Source: Methylocystis heyeri (lineage in GTDB: Bacteria; Pseudomonadota; Alphaproteobacteria; Rhizobiales; Beijerinckiaceae). From it: 64,000 nucleotides of DNA. Shown here piece by piece: positions 45,738 through 56,515 of the stretch (position 1 is the stretch's first letter; each line of letters begins with the position of its first letter). A program made the translations under genes and the position numbers. The notes under the pieces are model-generated. The model did no database searches and was not told the origin of the DNA. It saw nothing but the letters and a program-made list of their open reading frames with translations. Where the stretch lies: positions 4,339,001-4,403,000 of the forward strand of contig NZ_CP046052.1 of the NCBI RefSeq assembly GCF_004802635.2, in the 5' to 3' direction.

Positions 45738-47561
45738 TTAATCGTCGTTGTCATCGACGGGATCGCTGTAATCCGCTTCGGCGTCGGCCAGCGGCGCGCC
45801 GGCGGCGTCGCCATTGTCCTTGCCCCGTATGGCTATGATCTGCGCGCCCGGAAAATGCGCCAGCACGCTGGCGATCACCGGGTCCGCCTCGAGGCCGCTG
45901 CGGCGCTCGCGCTCTTTGGCCTCGCGGCGCTCGCTCAGCGTCGGCTGGCCGCCAGATTTAACGACCGAAACCATCCAGCGTTCGCCGGTCCAAAGCTGCA
46001 ACCGCTGCATCAGCGTTTGCGCAAGCTGGGGATCGCCGTTCGGCGCAAGCTCGAATTCGAGCCTGCCGGGCTCGTAGCGCACCAGCCGAACCTGCGATTC
46101 GAGGGCGATTTTAAGCAGCGCGTCGCGCTTTTCCGCCGCGAGAGCGACGAGCGCTTCGAAAGTCGCCGGGAGCGCGCCGCGGGGGACGGGAGCGGCCGTG
46201 GCCTGCAGGGCGCGGGGAGAGGGTTCGGCGAGGCGTGTCGCCTGCGCCGGAGCGGCGGCGCGCGGTGCGGGCGCCGGAGAGGCGCGAACGCTCTGCGGGG
46301 CGACGGCCCCGCGCGCGGCGGCCTGTCCCGCCCCCAGGCCGAGGCGGCGGAGGGCCTCGTCGAGCGGGGGCAGTTCGGCGGCGTGGGCGAGCCGCACCAG
46401 AACCATGTCGGCGGCGGCCAGAGGCGTTTGCGAGCTGCGCAGCTCTTCGACCCCTTTGGACAAAATCTGCCAGGCGCGGGACAGGACCGGGATCGAGAGG
46501 CGATCGGCGGCGGCCTGGCCCCGGCGGCTCTCCTCCGGCGTCAGCGCGGCCGATTCGGCCGTGTCGGGCGCGACCTTCATGCGCGTCGCGAGATGGGTGA
46601 ACTCCGCCAGTTCCTGCACCACTTGCGCAGGATCGGCGCCGCCGTCGTACTGGTCCTCGAGCAAGCGCAGCGCGGCGGCGATGTCGCCCGCCATCACCGC
46701 CTCGAACAGATCGATGACTTTCGCCTTGTCCGCGACTCCCAGCATCGCCCGCAGATCCTCCGCGCGGATGCTCGCCCCGCCATGGGCGATGGCCTGATCC
46801 AGCAGCGAAAGGGAGTCGCGCACCGAACCTTCGGCGGCGCGGGCGATCATCGCCAGCGCTTCGGCTTCGATGGAGACGCCTTCGAGATCGCAGATCCTGC
46901 GCAGATGCTCGCTCAGCAGGGCGGCGTCGATGCGCCGCAGGTCGAAACGCTGGCAGCGCGAGCGCACCGTCACCGGCACCTTGTCGATTTCGGTGGTGGC
47001 GAAGATGAATTTGACGTGCTCCGGCGGCTCCTCCAGGGTTTTCAAGAGGCCGTTGAAGGCGGCCTTGGAGAGCATGTGCACTTCGTCGATGATGTAGACC
47101 TTGGTGCGCGCCATCACCGGCCGGTAGCGGGCGTTGTCGATGATCTCGCGCACGTCGTCGATGCCGGTATGGGACGCAGCGTCCATTTCCAGCACGTCCA
47201 CATGCCGCGATTCGATGATCGCCTGGCAGTGGACGCCGAGCTCGTCCATGTGGATCGTAGGCCGCGTCACGGCCGGGCGGCCGTCCTTCTCGGGCAGTTC
47301 GTAATTGAAGGCGCGCGCCAGAATGCGCGCGGTGGTGGTCTTGCCGACGCCGCGCACGCCCGTCAGCAGATAGGCCTGATGGATGCGGTCCAGATCAAAA
47401 GCGTTCTGAAGGGTCCGCACCATGGGTTCCTGGCCGATGAGATCGGCGAAACTGCTCGGGCGGTATTTTCGGGCCAGCACGCGATAGGCGGGCGCAACGC
47501 CGGAAGGCGGCGGCGCGGCGCTCGAGGATGGCGCCTCCGATTCAGGGGGCTCTTGGTTCAT
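45738..47561 (-). CDS. dnaX: DNA polymerase III subunit tau/gamma
   Basis: Clamp-loader ATPase. 607 residues from ATG 47561 (GCGGAAG upstream; a frame opens further to 47666 but lacks conserved sequence). YRVLARKYRPSSFADLIGQE, Walker A GVRGVGKTTTAR, DEVHMLS (Walker B), SRCQRFDLRR (arginine finger). The zinc-binding Cys cluster of E. coli DnaX is reduced to one Cys (LGVHCQAI), usual for alphaproteobacteria as far as I know. Ala/Pro-rich linker then a C-terminal domain with acidic tail (DYSDPVDDNDD). Heads dnaX-ybaB-recR. Confidence 0.95.
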   Translation of the reverse strand: MNQEPPESEAPSSSAAPPPSGVAPAYRVLARKYRPSSFADLIGQEPMVRTLQNAFDLDRIHQAYLLTGVRGVGKTTTARILARAFNYELPEKDGRPAVTRPTIHMDELGVHCQAIIESRHVDVLEMDAASHTGIDDVREIIDNARYRPVMARTKVYIIDEVHMLSKAAFNGLLKTLEEPPEHVKFIFATTEIDKVPVTVRSRCQRFDLRRIDAALLSEHLRRICDLEGVSIEAEALAMIARAAEGSVRDSLSLLDQAIAHGGASIRAEDLRAMLGVADKAKVIDLFEAVMAGDIAAALRLLEDQYDGGADPAQVVQELAEFTHLATRMKVAPDTAESAALTPEESRRGQAAADRLSIPVLSRAWQILSKGVEELRSSQTPLAAADMVLVRLAHAAELPPLDEALRRLGLGAGQAAARGAVAPQSVRASPAPAPRAAAPAQATRLAEPSPRALQATAAPVPRGALPATFEALVALAAEKRDALLKIALESQVRLVRYEPGRLEFELAPNGDPQLAQTLMQRLQLWTGERWMVSVVKSGGQPTLSERREAKERERRSGLEADPVIASVLAHFPGAQIIAIRGKDNGDAAGAPLADAEADYSDPVDDNDD

Positions 47562-47698
47562 CTTCCGCTCGCGGCTCTTTGAACTCGAACGGCGTCGTTC
47601 GAGCGAAAGCGTATCGACGTTTTTGAAAATTCGCTCTGGCCGAGGCTGCAGCGCCATCGCGCGCAAGGCGCGTCTTGCGCCGCCGTGAGCGCGAAAGT

Positions 47699-47792
47699 GG
47701 GAGGTTGGACGAAGACCCGCCCGATCTCGTTAGGGCTGCTTCCTTCCGGACCTGACCCGGTTGGCGAGTGGAACGTCCACCGCCAACCTCCC
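47699..47792 (-). ncRNA. ffs: Signal recognition particle RNA (4.5S, small bacterial type)
   Basis: On the minus strand the conserved domain-IV core GGTCAGGTCCGGAAGGAAGC, followed by AGCC, is present. The ends GGGAGGTTGG and CCAACCTCCC pair perfectly, giving a ~94-nt hairpin RNA. Position directly upstream of dnaX on the same strand is characteristic of alphaproteobacteria. Confidence 0.95.
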
Positions 47793-47850
47793 GGCCTCTA
47801 TTTGGCAAATGACGGCTGCGATTGCAAGCGCCAGAGTGATCGCGACCCCG

Positions 47851-48708
47851 TCAGGCCGCCCCGGGAGGCGCAAGGCCGGCGTCTTCCGCCTTGGGTTTCT
47901 CGGCCTCCGCCCGCGCAAGGGCGTTATAGCGCCGCAGGCCGAAGGGAATCGCCGCGAGATAGGCGACGCTGAGGACGGTGAGGACCTCCATCGGATAGAT
48001 CGCCAGCAGCAGCAGGGTCACGCCGGCGCCGAACAGCAGCGGAATGATGAGGTCGCGAGAAATCTTGCCGACGCGCTTCCCGGACAGATGCGGGATCGGG
48101 CTGGCCATCAGAAAGGCGATCAGCAGCACGTAAAGAATGTAGATGACCACGAAGCCCTTGGAGGTCGGAAGCTCCATGGCGGAAAGATGCAGATAGAGCG
48201 GCAGCAGCGCGGTCACAGCGCCGGCCGGGGAGGGCATGCCCACGAAGAAGTCGGCGTGCCAGGCGGGACGGGCCGGGTTCTCCGCCATCACATTGAAGCG
48301 CGCGAGCCTCAGGGCGCAGGCGATGGCGAAGGCGAGAGCGGCGAACCAGCCGAAATCCTTGATCTCATGCAGGGCCCAGAAATAGAGCAGCAGGGCCGGC
48401 GCCACGCCGAAATCCACGAAATCGGCGAGCGAATCGAGCTCGGCTCCAAAACGCGAGGTTCCTTTAAGGGCGCGCGCGAGCCTGCCGTCGAGCCCGTCCA
48501 GCACCGCAGCGGCCATGACCGCGAGCACGGCGGTTTCAAAGCGGCCGTCGACCGCGAAGCGGATCGCGGTCAGACCCATGCACAGCGCCAGCAGCGTGAC
48601 GAGATTGGGCAGCACCACGCGGATCGGAATATTGCGAAAGCGCAGGCGGCGCCGCTCCAGCGGGCTCAACGAGCCGAAGGAGAAGTCGAAAGATTTTTCT
48701 TCGCTCAT
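47851..48708 (-). CDS. pssA: CDP-diacylglycerol-serine O-phosphatidyltransferase
   Basis: 285 residues. CDP-alcohol phosphotransferase motif DGLDGRLARALKGTSRFGAELDSLADF (read as D-G-x2-A-R-x8-G-x3-D-x3-D) near residues 75-100. About eight hydrophobic segments. Makes phosphatidylserine for the downstream decarboxylase. It lies 62 bases after psd on the same strand, so psd-pssA form one unit. Confidence 0.93.
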   Translation of the reverse strand: MSEEKSFDFSFGSLSPLERRRLRFRNIPIRVVLPNLVTLLALCMGLTAIRFAVDGRFETAVLAVMAAAVLDGLDGRLARALKGTSRFGAELDSLADFVDFGVAPALLLYFWALHEIKDFGWFAALAFAIACALRLARFNVMAENPARPAWHADFFVGMPSPAGAVTALLPLYLHLSAMELPTSKGFVVIYILYVLLIAFLMASPIPHLSGKRVGKISRDLIIPLLFGAGVTLLLLAIYPMEVLTVLSVAYLAAIPFGLRRYNALARAEAEKPKAEDAGLAPPGAA

Positions 48709-48770
48709 TTTCTGGCTCGCATCTTTGGCGGGCTCTTTCCGCTCAGATCGAAGCGGAAAGAGCCCGGGGG

Positions 48771-49469
48771 TCAGCCCGCCTTGAAGGAGAGCGCGGGCGT
48801 GCTGGTGGTGAGGTCCGCGAGCACGGTTTCGCCGGCTATGGCGCGCGAACCTATCGCTACGGTGGGCTTGGCGTGGGTCGGCATATAGACGTCGACGCGC
48901 GAGCCGAAGCGAATGAGGCCGAAGCGGTCTCCGACGCCGAGGGTTTCGCCTTCCTGCGCGAAACAGACGATGCGGCGGGCGACGAGCCCGGCGATCTGCA
49001 CGACGCCGAATCGGCCCTGCGGCGCGTCGATGACGAGCCCGTTGCGCTCATTGTCTTCGCTGGCCTTGTCGAGGTCGGCGTTGACGAAGAGGCCGGGGCG
49101 GTAGGCGATTCGGGCAATGCGTCCGGTGATGGGGGCGCGATTCACATGGCAGTCGAAGACGCTCATGAACACGGAGACGCGCTGCATCGGCTCGGCGCCG
49201 AGTCCGAGTTCGGCCGGCGGCAGAAAGAAGCCGATCGAGCAGATCACGCCGTCCGCGGGGGAAACCACGAGGCCTTCGCGCAGCGGCGTCACCCGCGGGG
49301 GATCGCGGAAGAAGTACACGCACCAGGCCGTAGCGATGAAGCCGATCCAGCCCAGCGTCGGGGAAAGCCAGTGGAGGACGAAAGCGACGATGGCGAAGCC
49401 GGCGATGAAAATATAGCCTTCCGGATGAACCGGGACGAGCGATTTGCGAACGGAATCAATCACCGACAT
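48771..49469 (-). CDS. psd: Phosphatidylserine decarboxylase proenzyme
   Basis: 232 residues, the short (Sinorhizobium-like) class. One hydrophobic region near the N-terminus ([17 protein letters not shown]), [20 protein letters not shown], and near the C-terminus [12 protein letters not shown], where self-cleavage at Gly-Ser creates the pyruvoyl group. Produces phosphatidylethanolamine from the product of the next gene, pssA. Confidence 0.94.
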   Translation of the reverse strand: MSVIDSVRKSLVPVHPEGYIFIAGFAIVAFVLHWLSPTLGWIGFIATAWCVYFFRDPPRVTPLREGLVVSPADGVICSIGFFLPPAELGLGAEPMQRVSVFMSVFDCHVNRAPITGRIARIAYRPGLFVNADLDKASEDNERNGLVIDAPQGRFGVVQIAGLVARRIVCFAQEGETLGVGDRFGLIRFGSRVDVYMPTHAKPTVAIGSRAIAGETVLADLTTSTPALSFKAG

Positions 49470-49672
49470 GAAATCTCTCTCCCGTGCTTTGGCGCCTTGC
49501 GCGCGCGCAGTCGCGCCCGAGCGGAAAGCCGGACCAGGGCGCCGACCCGCGGACCCCGGCGAGAGGTCGCCGGCGGCCCGTTCGATTTAACCGCGCTGTA
49601 TTGCCATTTTGCGTCGCCAAAGTCACGGGGCGCGCAGACTGCCGACCACGTCACGATATCGCCCCCCGTGCT

Positions 49673-49778
49673 TCGAGACGCCTGCTTCGCAGGTTCCTCA
49701 GCATGAGGGGCTTCTTCGCCTGCCAGTTCCTTCATAGCCCTCATCTCGAGGAGCGAGATGTGCTCGCGTCTCGAAAAA
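49673..49778. repeat. Palindromic intergenic repeat, copy 2
   Basis: Outer arms TTCGAGACGC and GCGTCTCGAA form a perfect 10-bp inverted repeat. Inside are CCTGC-TTC-GCAGG, CCTCA-GCA-TGAGG and CATCTCG-AGGAG-CGAGATG. Same family as 10839-10941. It lies in the 366-base gap between psd and the DnaJ-class gene, which holds no other recognised feature. Confidence 0.75.
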
Positions 49779-49835
49779 CGAGGCCGCCTCAGAGGTTTGC
49801 CAATAGACCGGGAGCCCGCAAAGCGAGCCAGAACT

Positions 49836-50801
49836 TCACGCCTTGTCGAAGAATTTGCGCGGCTCGTAGGGTTTCTCGTCGCGCCATTTCGTCATCAGGG
49901 CCTCGTATTCCGGGTCGGAGGCCTCAGGGGACATGAGTTTCAGCGAAACATAGAGATCGCCTGCAGGCTTGCCGTCGGACGCCGGAAGGCCCTTGCCGCG
50001 CAGCCGCAGCGTGCGGCCGCCGTTGGAGCCGGCCGGGATCGTGAGCTCGACCTTGCCCGACAGGGTCGGCGCGGCGATCTTCCCGCCCAAAGCGGCTTCA
50101 TAGAGCGTGACCGGCAGATCGAGACGCAGATCGCGGCCCTCCACCCGGAAAAAGGGATGCGGCGCGATCTTCACGGCGATGAGGGCGTCGCCGGCTTCGC
50201 CGCCGATCGGCCCCGGCTGCCCCTGGCCGCGCAGCCTGATCTGCTTGCCGTCTTCTATGCCTGCGGGAATCTTGACGTCCATCGTGCGGCCGCTCGGCAG
50301 CACGACGCGCGTCGAGCCGCCGAGGGCCGCCGTTTCCAGCGGTATGGTCGCGGTGGCGGCGACGTCCTCTCCGCGGCGGGGCGGCGGCGCGCCCGCGCCT
50401 CCGCGGCCGCGCTTCGCTCCGGCGCCGAAAAGATCGGCGAAAAGGTCCGAGGGGTCGAAGCCGGCCCGGCCTCCGCCGCCGCCGAAATTGAATTCATAAT
50501 GCGATCCCGGCCCCGCGCCCGCCCGTCCGCCGAAGCCGCCGGGGCCGGCGCCGAATCCCTCGAAACCGGCAAAGCGCGGCTTGCCGTCGGGGCCGATTTC
50601 GCCCCGATCGAACTTGGCCTTCTTTTCCTCGTCCCCGACGATCTCATAGGCCGAATTGACCTCGGCGAAACGCTCCTTGGCCTTGGGATCGCTCTTGTTG
50701 TGGTCGGGATGGTATTTTTTGGCGAGCTGCCGATAGGCTTTCTTTATCTCGCTGGCGGTCGCCGAGCGGGCGACGCCCAATACTTCATATGGATCTCTCA
50801 T
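49836..50801 (-). CDS. DnaJ-class chaperone with C-terminal domains (CbpA-like)
   Basis: 321 residues. J-domain at the N-terminus ([25 protein letters not shown] in parts) with the HPD tripeptide in KYHPDHN, a Gly/Phe-rich linker ([19 protein letters not shown] in part), then DnaJ C-terminal beta domains ([31 protein letters not shown]). No zinc-finger cysteines, so a CbpA/class II type rather than DnaJ itself. ATG 50801 chosen; 50819 is six codons upstream. Confidence 0.9.
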   Translation of the reverse strand: MRDPYEVLGVARSATASEIKKAYRQLAKKYHPDHNKSDPKAKERFAEVNSAYEIVGDEEKKAKFDRGEIGPDGKPRFAGFEGFGAGPGGFGGRAGAGPGSHYEFNFGGGGGRAGFDPSDLFADLFGAGAKRGRGGAGAPPPRRGEDVAATATIPLETAALGGSTRVVLPSGRTMDVKIPAGIEDGKQIRLRGQGQPGPIGGEAGDALIAVKIAPHPFFRVEGRDLRLDLPVTLYEAALGGKIAAPTLSGKVELTIPAGSNGGRTLRLRGKGLPASDGKPAGDLYVSLKLMSPEASDPEYEALMTKWRDEKPYEPRKFFDKA

Positions 50802-50850
50802 GTTTTCCCGCAGGCCCAATTTGTGCGGCCGTCAAAATCGCTGCGGCCGC

Positions 50851-52629
50851 TCACGTCTCTTGTGCTATTTGGGCTTGATCCCGTTCTGGCGCAAGCGCAG
50901 GCGGGAGCTCACGGTCAGCTTCGTCTTCTCTCGCCCGCCGCAGGGTCGCAGCCCCTGGAGCGAGCTTGCGGGTCGCTTCGTCGACGCTGTGAAAAATGCG
51001 TCCCTCGCCAAGGGTCGCCATCACGCCGAATCTTCCGAGCGCATCCTGGGCGCGTAACGATTCGAGCCGGGCGATGGCGAAGTCGATCTTGTCCTTGCGG
51101 CACTGCGCGATGGCCGCGTTCAGGATTCGCGCGGCGGTGAAGTCGATTTCGACGATGCCGCTCGCCTCCAGCACCACCAGCGCGAGGCTTGGGCCGGCGT
51201 CGGCTATTTTCTTCTCCAGGTCCTTCTGAAAATCATAGGCGTTGAGGAACGACAACGGGCCCTGATAGGCGACGACGATGACGCTCGAGAGCTTTTCCCC
51301 GGTTATGGCGGGGCTTTGCGGCCACCACACGGAGGAGTCCGGCAGCCGTTCATATTCGATGAGGCGGCTGCGCGTCGTGGTGAAGACGCCGTGGAGCAAG
51401 GACAGCGTGATCGCAAGCCCGACGCCGGTCTGCACCGGCAGCATGGCGACGCCGAGCACGGTGGCGACGGCGAGGCCGAATTCGGCCCTGGTCTTGCCGG
51501 CGATGTCGCGAAACTCGCGCAGCCGCGAGATCCGCCCTGCAACGAACAGCAGCACCCCGGCCAGGGCCGCGGCCGGGACCTTGCCGAGCGCATCGGCGCC
51601 GTAAAGGCCCGTCATCACGACCACGCCGCAGGCGATCAGGCCGGAAATCTGGCTCCGCCCGCCGGTCTCCGCGACGACCGCCGTGCGCGGCGGGCTCGCA
51701 TTGACCGGGAACGCGCCCAGGAATCCGGCGAGGGCGCTGCCCGTCCCAAGGCCGATGAAGTCGCGGTCGATGTCGGGCCGCTCGCCCGCGTCGCCCGGAA
51801 AAGACCGCGACGTCGCCGCAGTCTGGACCATCACCACCATGGAGACCACCACCGCAAGGCCGATCACATGCGAGAGCTGGTCCAGCGTGGGCGCGGGAAA
51901 GGAAAAATGCGGGGCCTCGAAGGCGACGCCGCCGACGACCGCGACGCCTTTGGCCTCGAGCCCGAAATGGTCGACCGCGACGGTCGCCGCGGCGAGGGCG
52001 ATGAGGGCGCCGGGGATGCGCGGACTGATCCGCTCGGAAATCTCGATGACGGCGAGGCAGAACAGGCCGATCGCCAGCGTGAGGAAATTGGTTTGCCGGA
52101 TTTCGTGGGAGAGGGCGACCAGGCGGTCGTAGATTTCGCCATGGCCCGCGGGAAGGCCGAGCAGGGCCGGCGCCTGCGAGACCACGATATGCACGGCGAT
52201 TCCGGCAAGAAACCCGGTCATGACCGGGATCGAGAGCAGATCCGCGATCCAGCCGGCCCGCAGCAATCCGGCGAGGAGGAGAAAAGCGCCGATCAGCAGC
52301 GCCAGCACGGCGGCGAGAAAGCCGTATTCGGGCGAATCGGTCGAAACCACCAGCGCCAGCGCACCCGCAAAAATGGGGGTGATGGTCGAGTCCGCGCCGG
52401 ATGACAGGAGCCGGTTGGAGCCGAAGACGGCGAAGGCCACGGAGCCGGCGATGAAGGCGAGAAAGCCGACATAAGGCGGAAACCCGCCGAGCCGCGCCGT
52501 CGCCATCTGCTCGGGAATGGCGATGGCGGCGAGCGTCAGCCCGGCGAGAAGATCGTAGTGCAGCCCGGAGAGCCGAAGGCCCCGGAAGGAACGGAAGATC
52601 GGCCAGTCGAATGCGGGCTCGGCTTGCAT
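50851..52629 (-). CDS. SulP family anion transporter with STAS domain
   Basis: 592 residues. N-terminal transport domain with GLTLAAIAIPEQMATARLGGFPP in parts (AIAIPEQMATARLG), FGSNRLLSSGADSTI, GLGTGSALAGFLGAFPVNASPPRTAV in parts (GFLGAFPVNASPPRTAV), ten or more hydrophobic helices. C-terminal cytoplasmic STAS domain ~residues 440-560 (VVAYQGPLSFLNAY, LVVLEASGIVEIDFTAA). SulP proteins carry sulfate, bicarbonate or other anions; specificity cannot be told. Single gene. Confidence 0.9.
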   Translation of the reverse strand: MQAEPAFDWPIFRSFRGLRLSGLHYDLLAGLTLAAIAIPEQMATARLGGFPPYVGFLAFIAGSVAFAVFGSNRLLSSGADSTITPIFAGALALVVSTDSPEYGFLAAVLALLIGAFLLLAGLLRAGWIADLLSIPVMTGFLAGIAVHIVVSQAPALLGLPAGHGEIYDRLVALSHEIRQTNFLTLAIGLFCLAVIEISERISPRIPGALIALAAATVAVDHFGLEAKGVAVVGGVAFEAPHFSFPAPTLDQLSHVIGLAVVVSMVVMVQTAATSRSFPGDAGERPDIDRDFIGLGTGSALAGFLGAFPVNASPPRTAVVAETGGRSQISGLIACGVVVMTGLYGADALGKVPAAALAGVLLFVAGRISRLREFRDIAGKTRAEFGLAVATVLGVAMLPVQTGVGLAITLSLLHGVFTTTRSRLIEYERLPDSSVWWPQSPAITGEKLSSVIVVAYQGPLSFLNAYDFQKDLEKKIADAGPSLALVVLEASGIVEIDFTAARILNAAIAQCRKDKIDFAIARLESLRAQDALGRFGVMATLGEGRIFHSVDEATRKLAPGAATLRRAREDEADRELPPALAPERDQAQIAQET

Positions 52630-52701
52630 GCTGGAAACGCCTTCAGTGGCGCCCTTCGCCCGGGGACCCGGACGCGCGGCGCGAAAGCCCTGAGTCCTTC
52701 G

Positions 52702-53538
52702 CTATTCGGTCTTCTCGGTCTTTTCCTCGGGCTTGTCCGCCTTTTCGGCCTTGGCGGCCTGCTCGATCTTGAAGAGGGCGGGATCGGGCGTGCGTTTCTG
52801 GTCGATGTTGAACAGCGACAGAAGCGTCTGGTTGCCCTGAGGATCGGTGATCTGCCACTGCTTCAGCTTGAAGGTCTTCGGGTCGAAGATCAGCTTCAGA
52901 TAAGAGGTGCCGCCGAAGGTGGCCTTGTCCTCCACCGAGACGATGACGCCCGAATCGTCCGACGAAACATCCAGGACCTTGACGTCGGTCTCGAGGTCGA
53001 TCTTCTCCTTCATCAGGAATTTCAGAGGCGTCTGGTTGATGAAATAAAGGTCCTGGGTCTTCATCTTGCGGTCGCGCACCATGACCTGCACGCCGTCGGA
53101 GACGACCTCCAGAGTCGCGGGTTCCGCATATTCGAAGCGGACGCGTCCCGCCCTCTGGACATAGAGCTTGCCTTCCGAGCGCCTGCCGTCGGCGCCCATC
53201 TGCACGAAATCCGCGGTCATCACGGGAGAGGCGTTGAAAAAGGCGTTGGCGCGCTTGACCGCTTCGGCCCTTTCGACCTTGCCGGGCGGCAAAGGCGGGA
53301 GTTCCTGCTCCGCTGCGGCCGCGGGGGCCGTCTTGTCGCCGGCGGCGGGCGCCGCGGCCTGAGCCGGAGCGGCGGGCTTCGTCTTTTCGGCGGCGGCGTG
53401 AGGCTTGGCCGGTTTGGGCTTGGCGGGGGCGGCGGCCGGCTTGGGCGGGGTCGTTTTGGAGGAATCTTCCGCCGGGGCGGCGCCGCTCATGGAAAGGGTC
53501 AAAGCGAGGGCCAGCACGGCGCAGGAGAGGTTTTTCAC
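52702..53538 (-). CDS. LolA-like outer-membrane lipoprotein carrier protein
   Basis: 278 residues. Signal peptide (LSCAVLALALTLSMSGAAPA), then a ~70-residue Ala/Pro/Lys-rich low-complexity linker before the LolA domain: VKRANAFFNASPVMTADFVQMGADGRR in parts (FFNASPVMTADFVQ), GKLYVQRAGRVRFEYAEP, VMVRDRKMKTQDLYFINQTPL in parts, LIFDPKTFKLKQWQITDPQGN in parts. Acidic/Lys C-terminal tail. LolA shuttles lipoproteins across the periplasm. Its position after ftsK is shared with other Hyphomicrobiales. Confidence 0.88.
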   Translation of the reverse strand: MKNLSCAVLALALTLSMSGAAPAEDSSKTTPPKPAAAPAKPKPAKPHAAAEKTKPAAPAQAAAPAAGDKTAPAAAAEQELPPLPPGKVERAEAVKRANAFFNASPVMTADFVQMGADGRRSEGKLYVQRAGRVRFEYAEPATLEVVSDGVQVMVRDRKMKTQDLYFINQTPLKFLMKEKIDLETDVKVLDVSSDDSGVIVSVEDKATFGGTSYLKLIFDPKTFKLKQWQITDPQGNQTLLSLFNIDQKRTPDPALFKIEQAAKAEKADKPEEKTEKTE

Positions 53539-53634
53539 GGGGGCGTTTTCCGAGGGGTCGAATCAGAATCGATTATCCGCCCATTTATGGGCTAGCGAAA
53601 AGCTATCAAGGAAATACGCCGGTTCCGTGGTTTT

Positions 53635-53659
53635 TGAGGGAAGCCGATGGCTTCCCTCA
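53635..53659 (-). terminator. Hairpin overlapping the ftsK stop codon
   Basis: TGAGGGAAGCC-ATC-GGCTTCCCTCA on the minus strand, starting with the TGA stop itself (11-bp perfect stem). It is followed by AAAACC rather than T, so it is terminator-like only in its stem. Confidence 0.4.
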
Positions 53660-56251
53660 CTCCGCCGCCTCGATATCGAAGGCGCCGCGGTCGATCCCGC
53701 CGCCGACGAGGATTTCGCGCTTGCCGGAGTGGCTCGGCGGGCTGACCACGCCCTCGCGCTCCATCTGTTCGACCAGAGAGGCGGCCTTGTTGTAGCCGAC
53801 CGACAGGCGGCGCTGGATGTAGCTGGTCGAGCATTTCTTGTCGCGCAGGACGATGGCGACGGCGCGGTCGTAGAGATCGCCGGATTCTTCGGCGTCCATC
53901 GAGCCCGGGCTCGCCGCCGGCGCCTCGCCGGCCTCGGCGGGCTCGTCCTCGGTGGTGATGGCGTCGAGATACTGGGGCTGACCCTGGGTCTTGAGATAGC
54001 TCACGATATGCTCGACCTCGCCGTCCGAGACGAAGGGCCCGTGCACGCGCGAAATGCGCCCGCCGCCCGCCATGTAGAGCATGTCGCCCTGTCCAAGCAG
54101 CTGCTCGGCGCCCATCTCCCCGAGAATGGTGCGGCTGTCGATCTTGCTCGTCACCTGGAAGGAGATGCGGGTGGGGAAATTGGCCTTGATCGTGCCGGTG
54201 ATGACGTCGACCGAAGGACGTTGCGTCGCCATGATGAGGTGGATGCCGGCGGCGCGGGCCATCTGCGCGAGGCGCTGGATCGCGCCTTCGATATCCTTGC
54301 CGGCGACCAGCATGAGGTCGGCCATTTCGTCGACGATGACGACGATATAGGGCAAAGGCGCGAGATCCATTTCCTCGCGCTCGAAGATGGCTTCGCCGGT
54401 TTCGTGGTCGAAGCCGGTCTGGACCGTGCGGGTGATGACCTCTCCCTTGGCGCGGGCCTCCCCGACGCGGGCGTTGAAGCCGTCGATGTTGCGCACGCCC
54501 ACCTTGGACATCTTCTTGTAGCGGTCCTCCATCTCGCGAACCGCCCATTTCAGCGCCACGACCGCCTTCTTGGGATCGGTGACGACCGGCGTCAGCAGAT
54601 GAGGAATGTTGTCGTAGACCGAAAGCTCCAGCATCTTGGGATCGACCATGATCAGCCGGCATTCCTCGGGCTTCAGCCGGTAGAGCAGCGACAGGATCAT
54701 GGTGTTGATCGCGACCGATTTGCCCGAGCCCGTGGTGCCAGCGACCAGAAGATGCGGCATGCGGGCGAGATCGACGATGACGGGCTCGCCGCCGATGGTC
54801 TTGCCGAGCGCGATGGCGAGCTTGTGCTTGGAGGTCGCGAAATCCTCGCAGGCCAGCAGTTCGCGCAGATAGACGGTTTCGCGGCGCTGGTTCGGCAGTT
54901 CGATGCCGATGGCGTTGCGGCCGGGCACCACTGCGACGCGGGCCGAGACCGCCGACATGGAGCGCGCAATGTCGTCGGCGAGGCCGATGACACGGGAGGA
55001 TTTTATGCCCGGTGCGGGTTCGAGCTCATAAAGCGTCACCACCGGACCCGGACGCACATTGATGATTTCGCCCCGCACAGAGAAATCGTCCAGCACGCCC
55101 TCGAGGTTGCGGGCGTTCTGCTCCAGCGCGTCCTGGGAGATCTTGGCGCCGGCAGAGGGCTTTTTCGGTTCGGCGAGAAGTTCGAGTTCCGGCAGCCGGT
55201 AGGGGCGGGACGGAGCGCCCTTGCCCGCCGGCGCTGCGGCGCGCTCGCGAATCACTTGCTTTCCCCCCGTCGCGGCCGCGGCGGGAACCACCTGGCCGGG
55301 GGGGCTGACGACGAGCCGGGAAGGCGGAACGGAAGCGTCGGCGCGGGCGGCGGTCCGGGGCCGCGCCGGCGGTTCATCGGCGTCGAAATCGTTCAGATCG
55401 CCGAATATCGGCTCCCGGCGCTCATGGAGACCGGCGTTTGAAGGAGAGAGGTGGTCCTGCTGGTCCGGGGTCGGGCCGGCGGCGATCCTGCGGGCCGAGC
55501 GCAGCTTTTCGAAACTGCGCCGCAGAAAGGCTTTTACGGTGAGAACGGCGTGGAGGGCGGCTCCGACCGATACGATCGCGACGCCCGGCTCGCCGGCGGC
55601 GTCCTCGTCGTCGTCCTCCTTGGCCGGGCGTTGCAGCGGTCGAGACTGTTCCTCCTCGGAGTCGAGCCTCAGATCGCTCTCGCTCTCGAAACCGTAACCG
55701 GCCGCGCCGGTCAGCGCCAGAATGGCTCCCACGATCGAGAGAAGGCCCGTGATCGCGACGGCGATCCTGGCGCCGCCGGCGAGATGGCGCGGGAGAGCGA
55801 GGACGGCGTCGCCGACGACGCCGCCGAGGCCGGTCGGCAGCGGCCAACGGTCGGTCACCGGCAGAAGCGAAGCCGTGACGGCGGCGGAAAGCACGCCCAC
55901 GATCCACAGCATGAACCGCAGCCCCGAACGCTCGACGCCGCGATGGGTGAGGAGGCGCATTCCGATCGCCGCGACCGGGAGAATGGCGGCTATGGTCGCC
56001 ACCCCGAAGAGCTGCATGAACAGATCGGCGACGATCGCGCCCGGCGCGCCGAGAAGATTATGGACCCGCCCATCGGTGGCGTGGTTGAGCGATGGGTCCC
56101 GCGCCGACCAGGTGACGAGCGCCGCCGTCAGGGCTCCGCAGGCCCCGAGCGTGGCGAGCCCGACGGCTTCCGCCGCGCGCCGCCGCGCGAATTCGCGAAA
56201 GGTGTCGGATGCGGACCCAAGACTTTGGCTGCGCGTCATGATTTCCATCAA
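53657..56251 (-). CDS. ftsK: DNA translocase FtsK
   Basis: 864 residues. Four N-terminal hydrophobic segments (e.g. [72 protein letters not shown]), a Pro/Arg-rich linker, then the RecA-like motor with Walker [13 protein letters not shown] (~residue 505) and [16 protein letters not shown] (Walker B). The C-terminal gamma winged helix ([25 protein letters not shown] in parts) reads the KOPS sites. Anchored at the septum, it pumps chromosome ends during division. An alternative ATG lies at 56239. Confidence 0.95.
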   Translation of the reverse strand: MMEIMTRSQSLGSASDTFREFARRRAAEAVGLATLGACGALTAALVTWSARDPSLNHATDGRVHNLLGAPGAIVADLFMQLFGVATIAAILPVAAIGMRLLTHRGVERSGLRFMLWIVGVLSAAVTASLLPVTDRWPLPTGLGGVVGDAVLALPRHLAGGARIAVAITGLLSIVGAILALTGAAGYGFESESDLRLDSEEEQSRPLQRPAKEDDDEDAAGEPGVAIVSVGAALHAVLTVKAFLRRSFEKLRSARRIAAGPTPDQQDHLSPSNAGLHERREPIFGDLNDFDADEPPARPRTAARADASVPPSRLVVSPPGQVVPAAAATGGKQVIRERAAAPAGKGAPSRPYRLPELELLAEPKKPSAGAKISQDALEQNARNLEGVLDDFSVRGEIINVRPGPVVTLYELEPAPGIKSSRVIGLADDIARSMSAVSARVAVVPGRNAIGIELPNQRRETVYLRELLACEDFATSKHKLAIALGKTIGGEPVIVDLARMPHLLVAGTTGSGKSVAINTMILSLLYRLKPEECRLIMVDPKMLELSVYDNIPHLLTPVVTDPKKAVVALKWAVREMEDRYKKMSKVGVRNIDGFNARVGEARAKGEVITRTVQTGFDHETGEAIFEREEMDLAPLPYIVVIVDEMADLMLVAGKDIEGAIQRLAQMARAAGIHLIMATQRPSVDVITGTIKANFPTRISFQVTSKIDSRTILGEMGAEQLLGQGDMLYMAGGGRISRVHGPFVSDGEVEHIVSYLKTQGQPQYLDAITTEDEPAEAGEAPAASPGSMDAEESGDLYDRAVAIVLRDKKCSTSYIQRRLSVGYNKAASLVEQMEREGVVSPPSHSGKREILVGGGIDRGAFDIEAAE

Positions 56252-56515
56252 GCCCGTGTTCGCTGCTGGTCTCGCCCGCGCCGCCGCAAAAGCCCGCCGG
56301 CTTTCGCGAGGCGAGGGCGCGCTGGGCGGCGAGGCGCCGTTTGCCGCGATAATGAACGCGCCGAGGAAATTTACCGTTAAGAGGAGTTAACCGGAATCTG
56401 GAGCGCGTTGTCGCAGAATTTGACGGCGATCTGCCGGAAAATGCGCTTCAACTCGTTGATGTGGCGGGATTTCATGTCGGCAGGACGGTCCGGGCGGGCG
56501 GCAAGCGCGCCGGTT

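Noticed and set aside
45183-47582. 799-residue plus-strand frame opposite recR-ybaB-dnaX
   Set aside because: Crosses three certain genes on the other strand and shows no domain.
53635-53659. ftsK-end hairpin as a full intrinsic terminator
   Set aside because: Strong stem but no T run on the transcribed side; listed only as terminator-like with low confidence.
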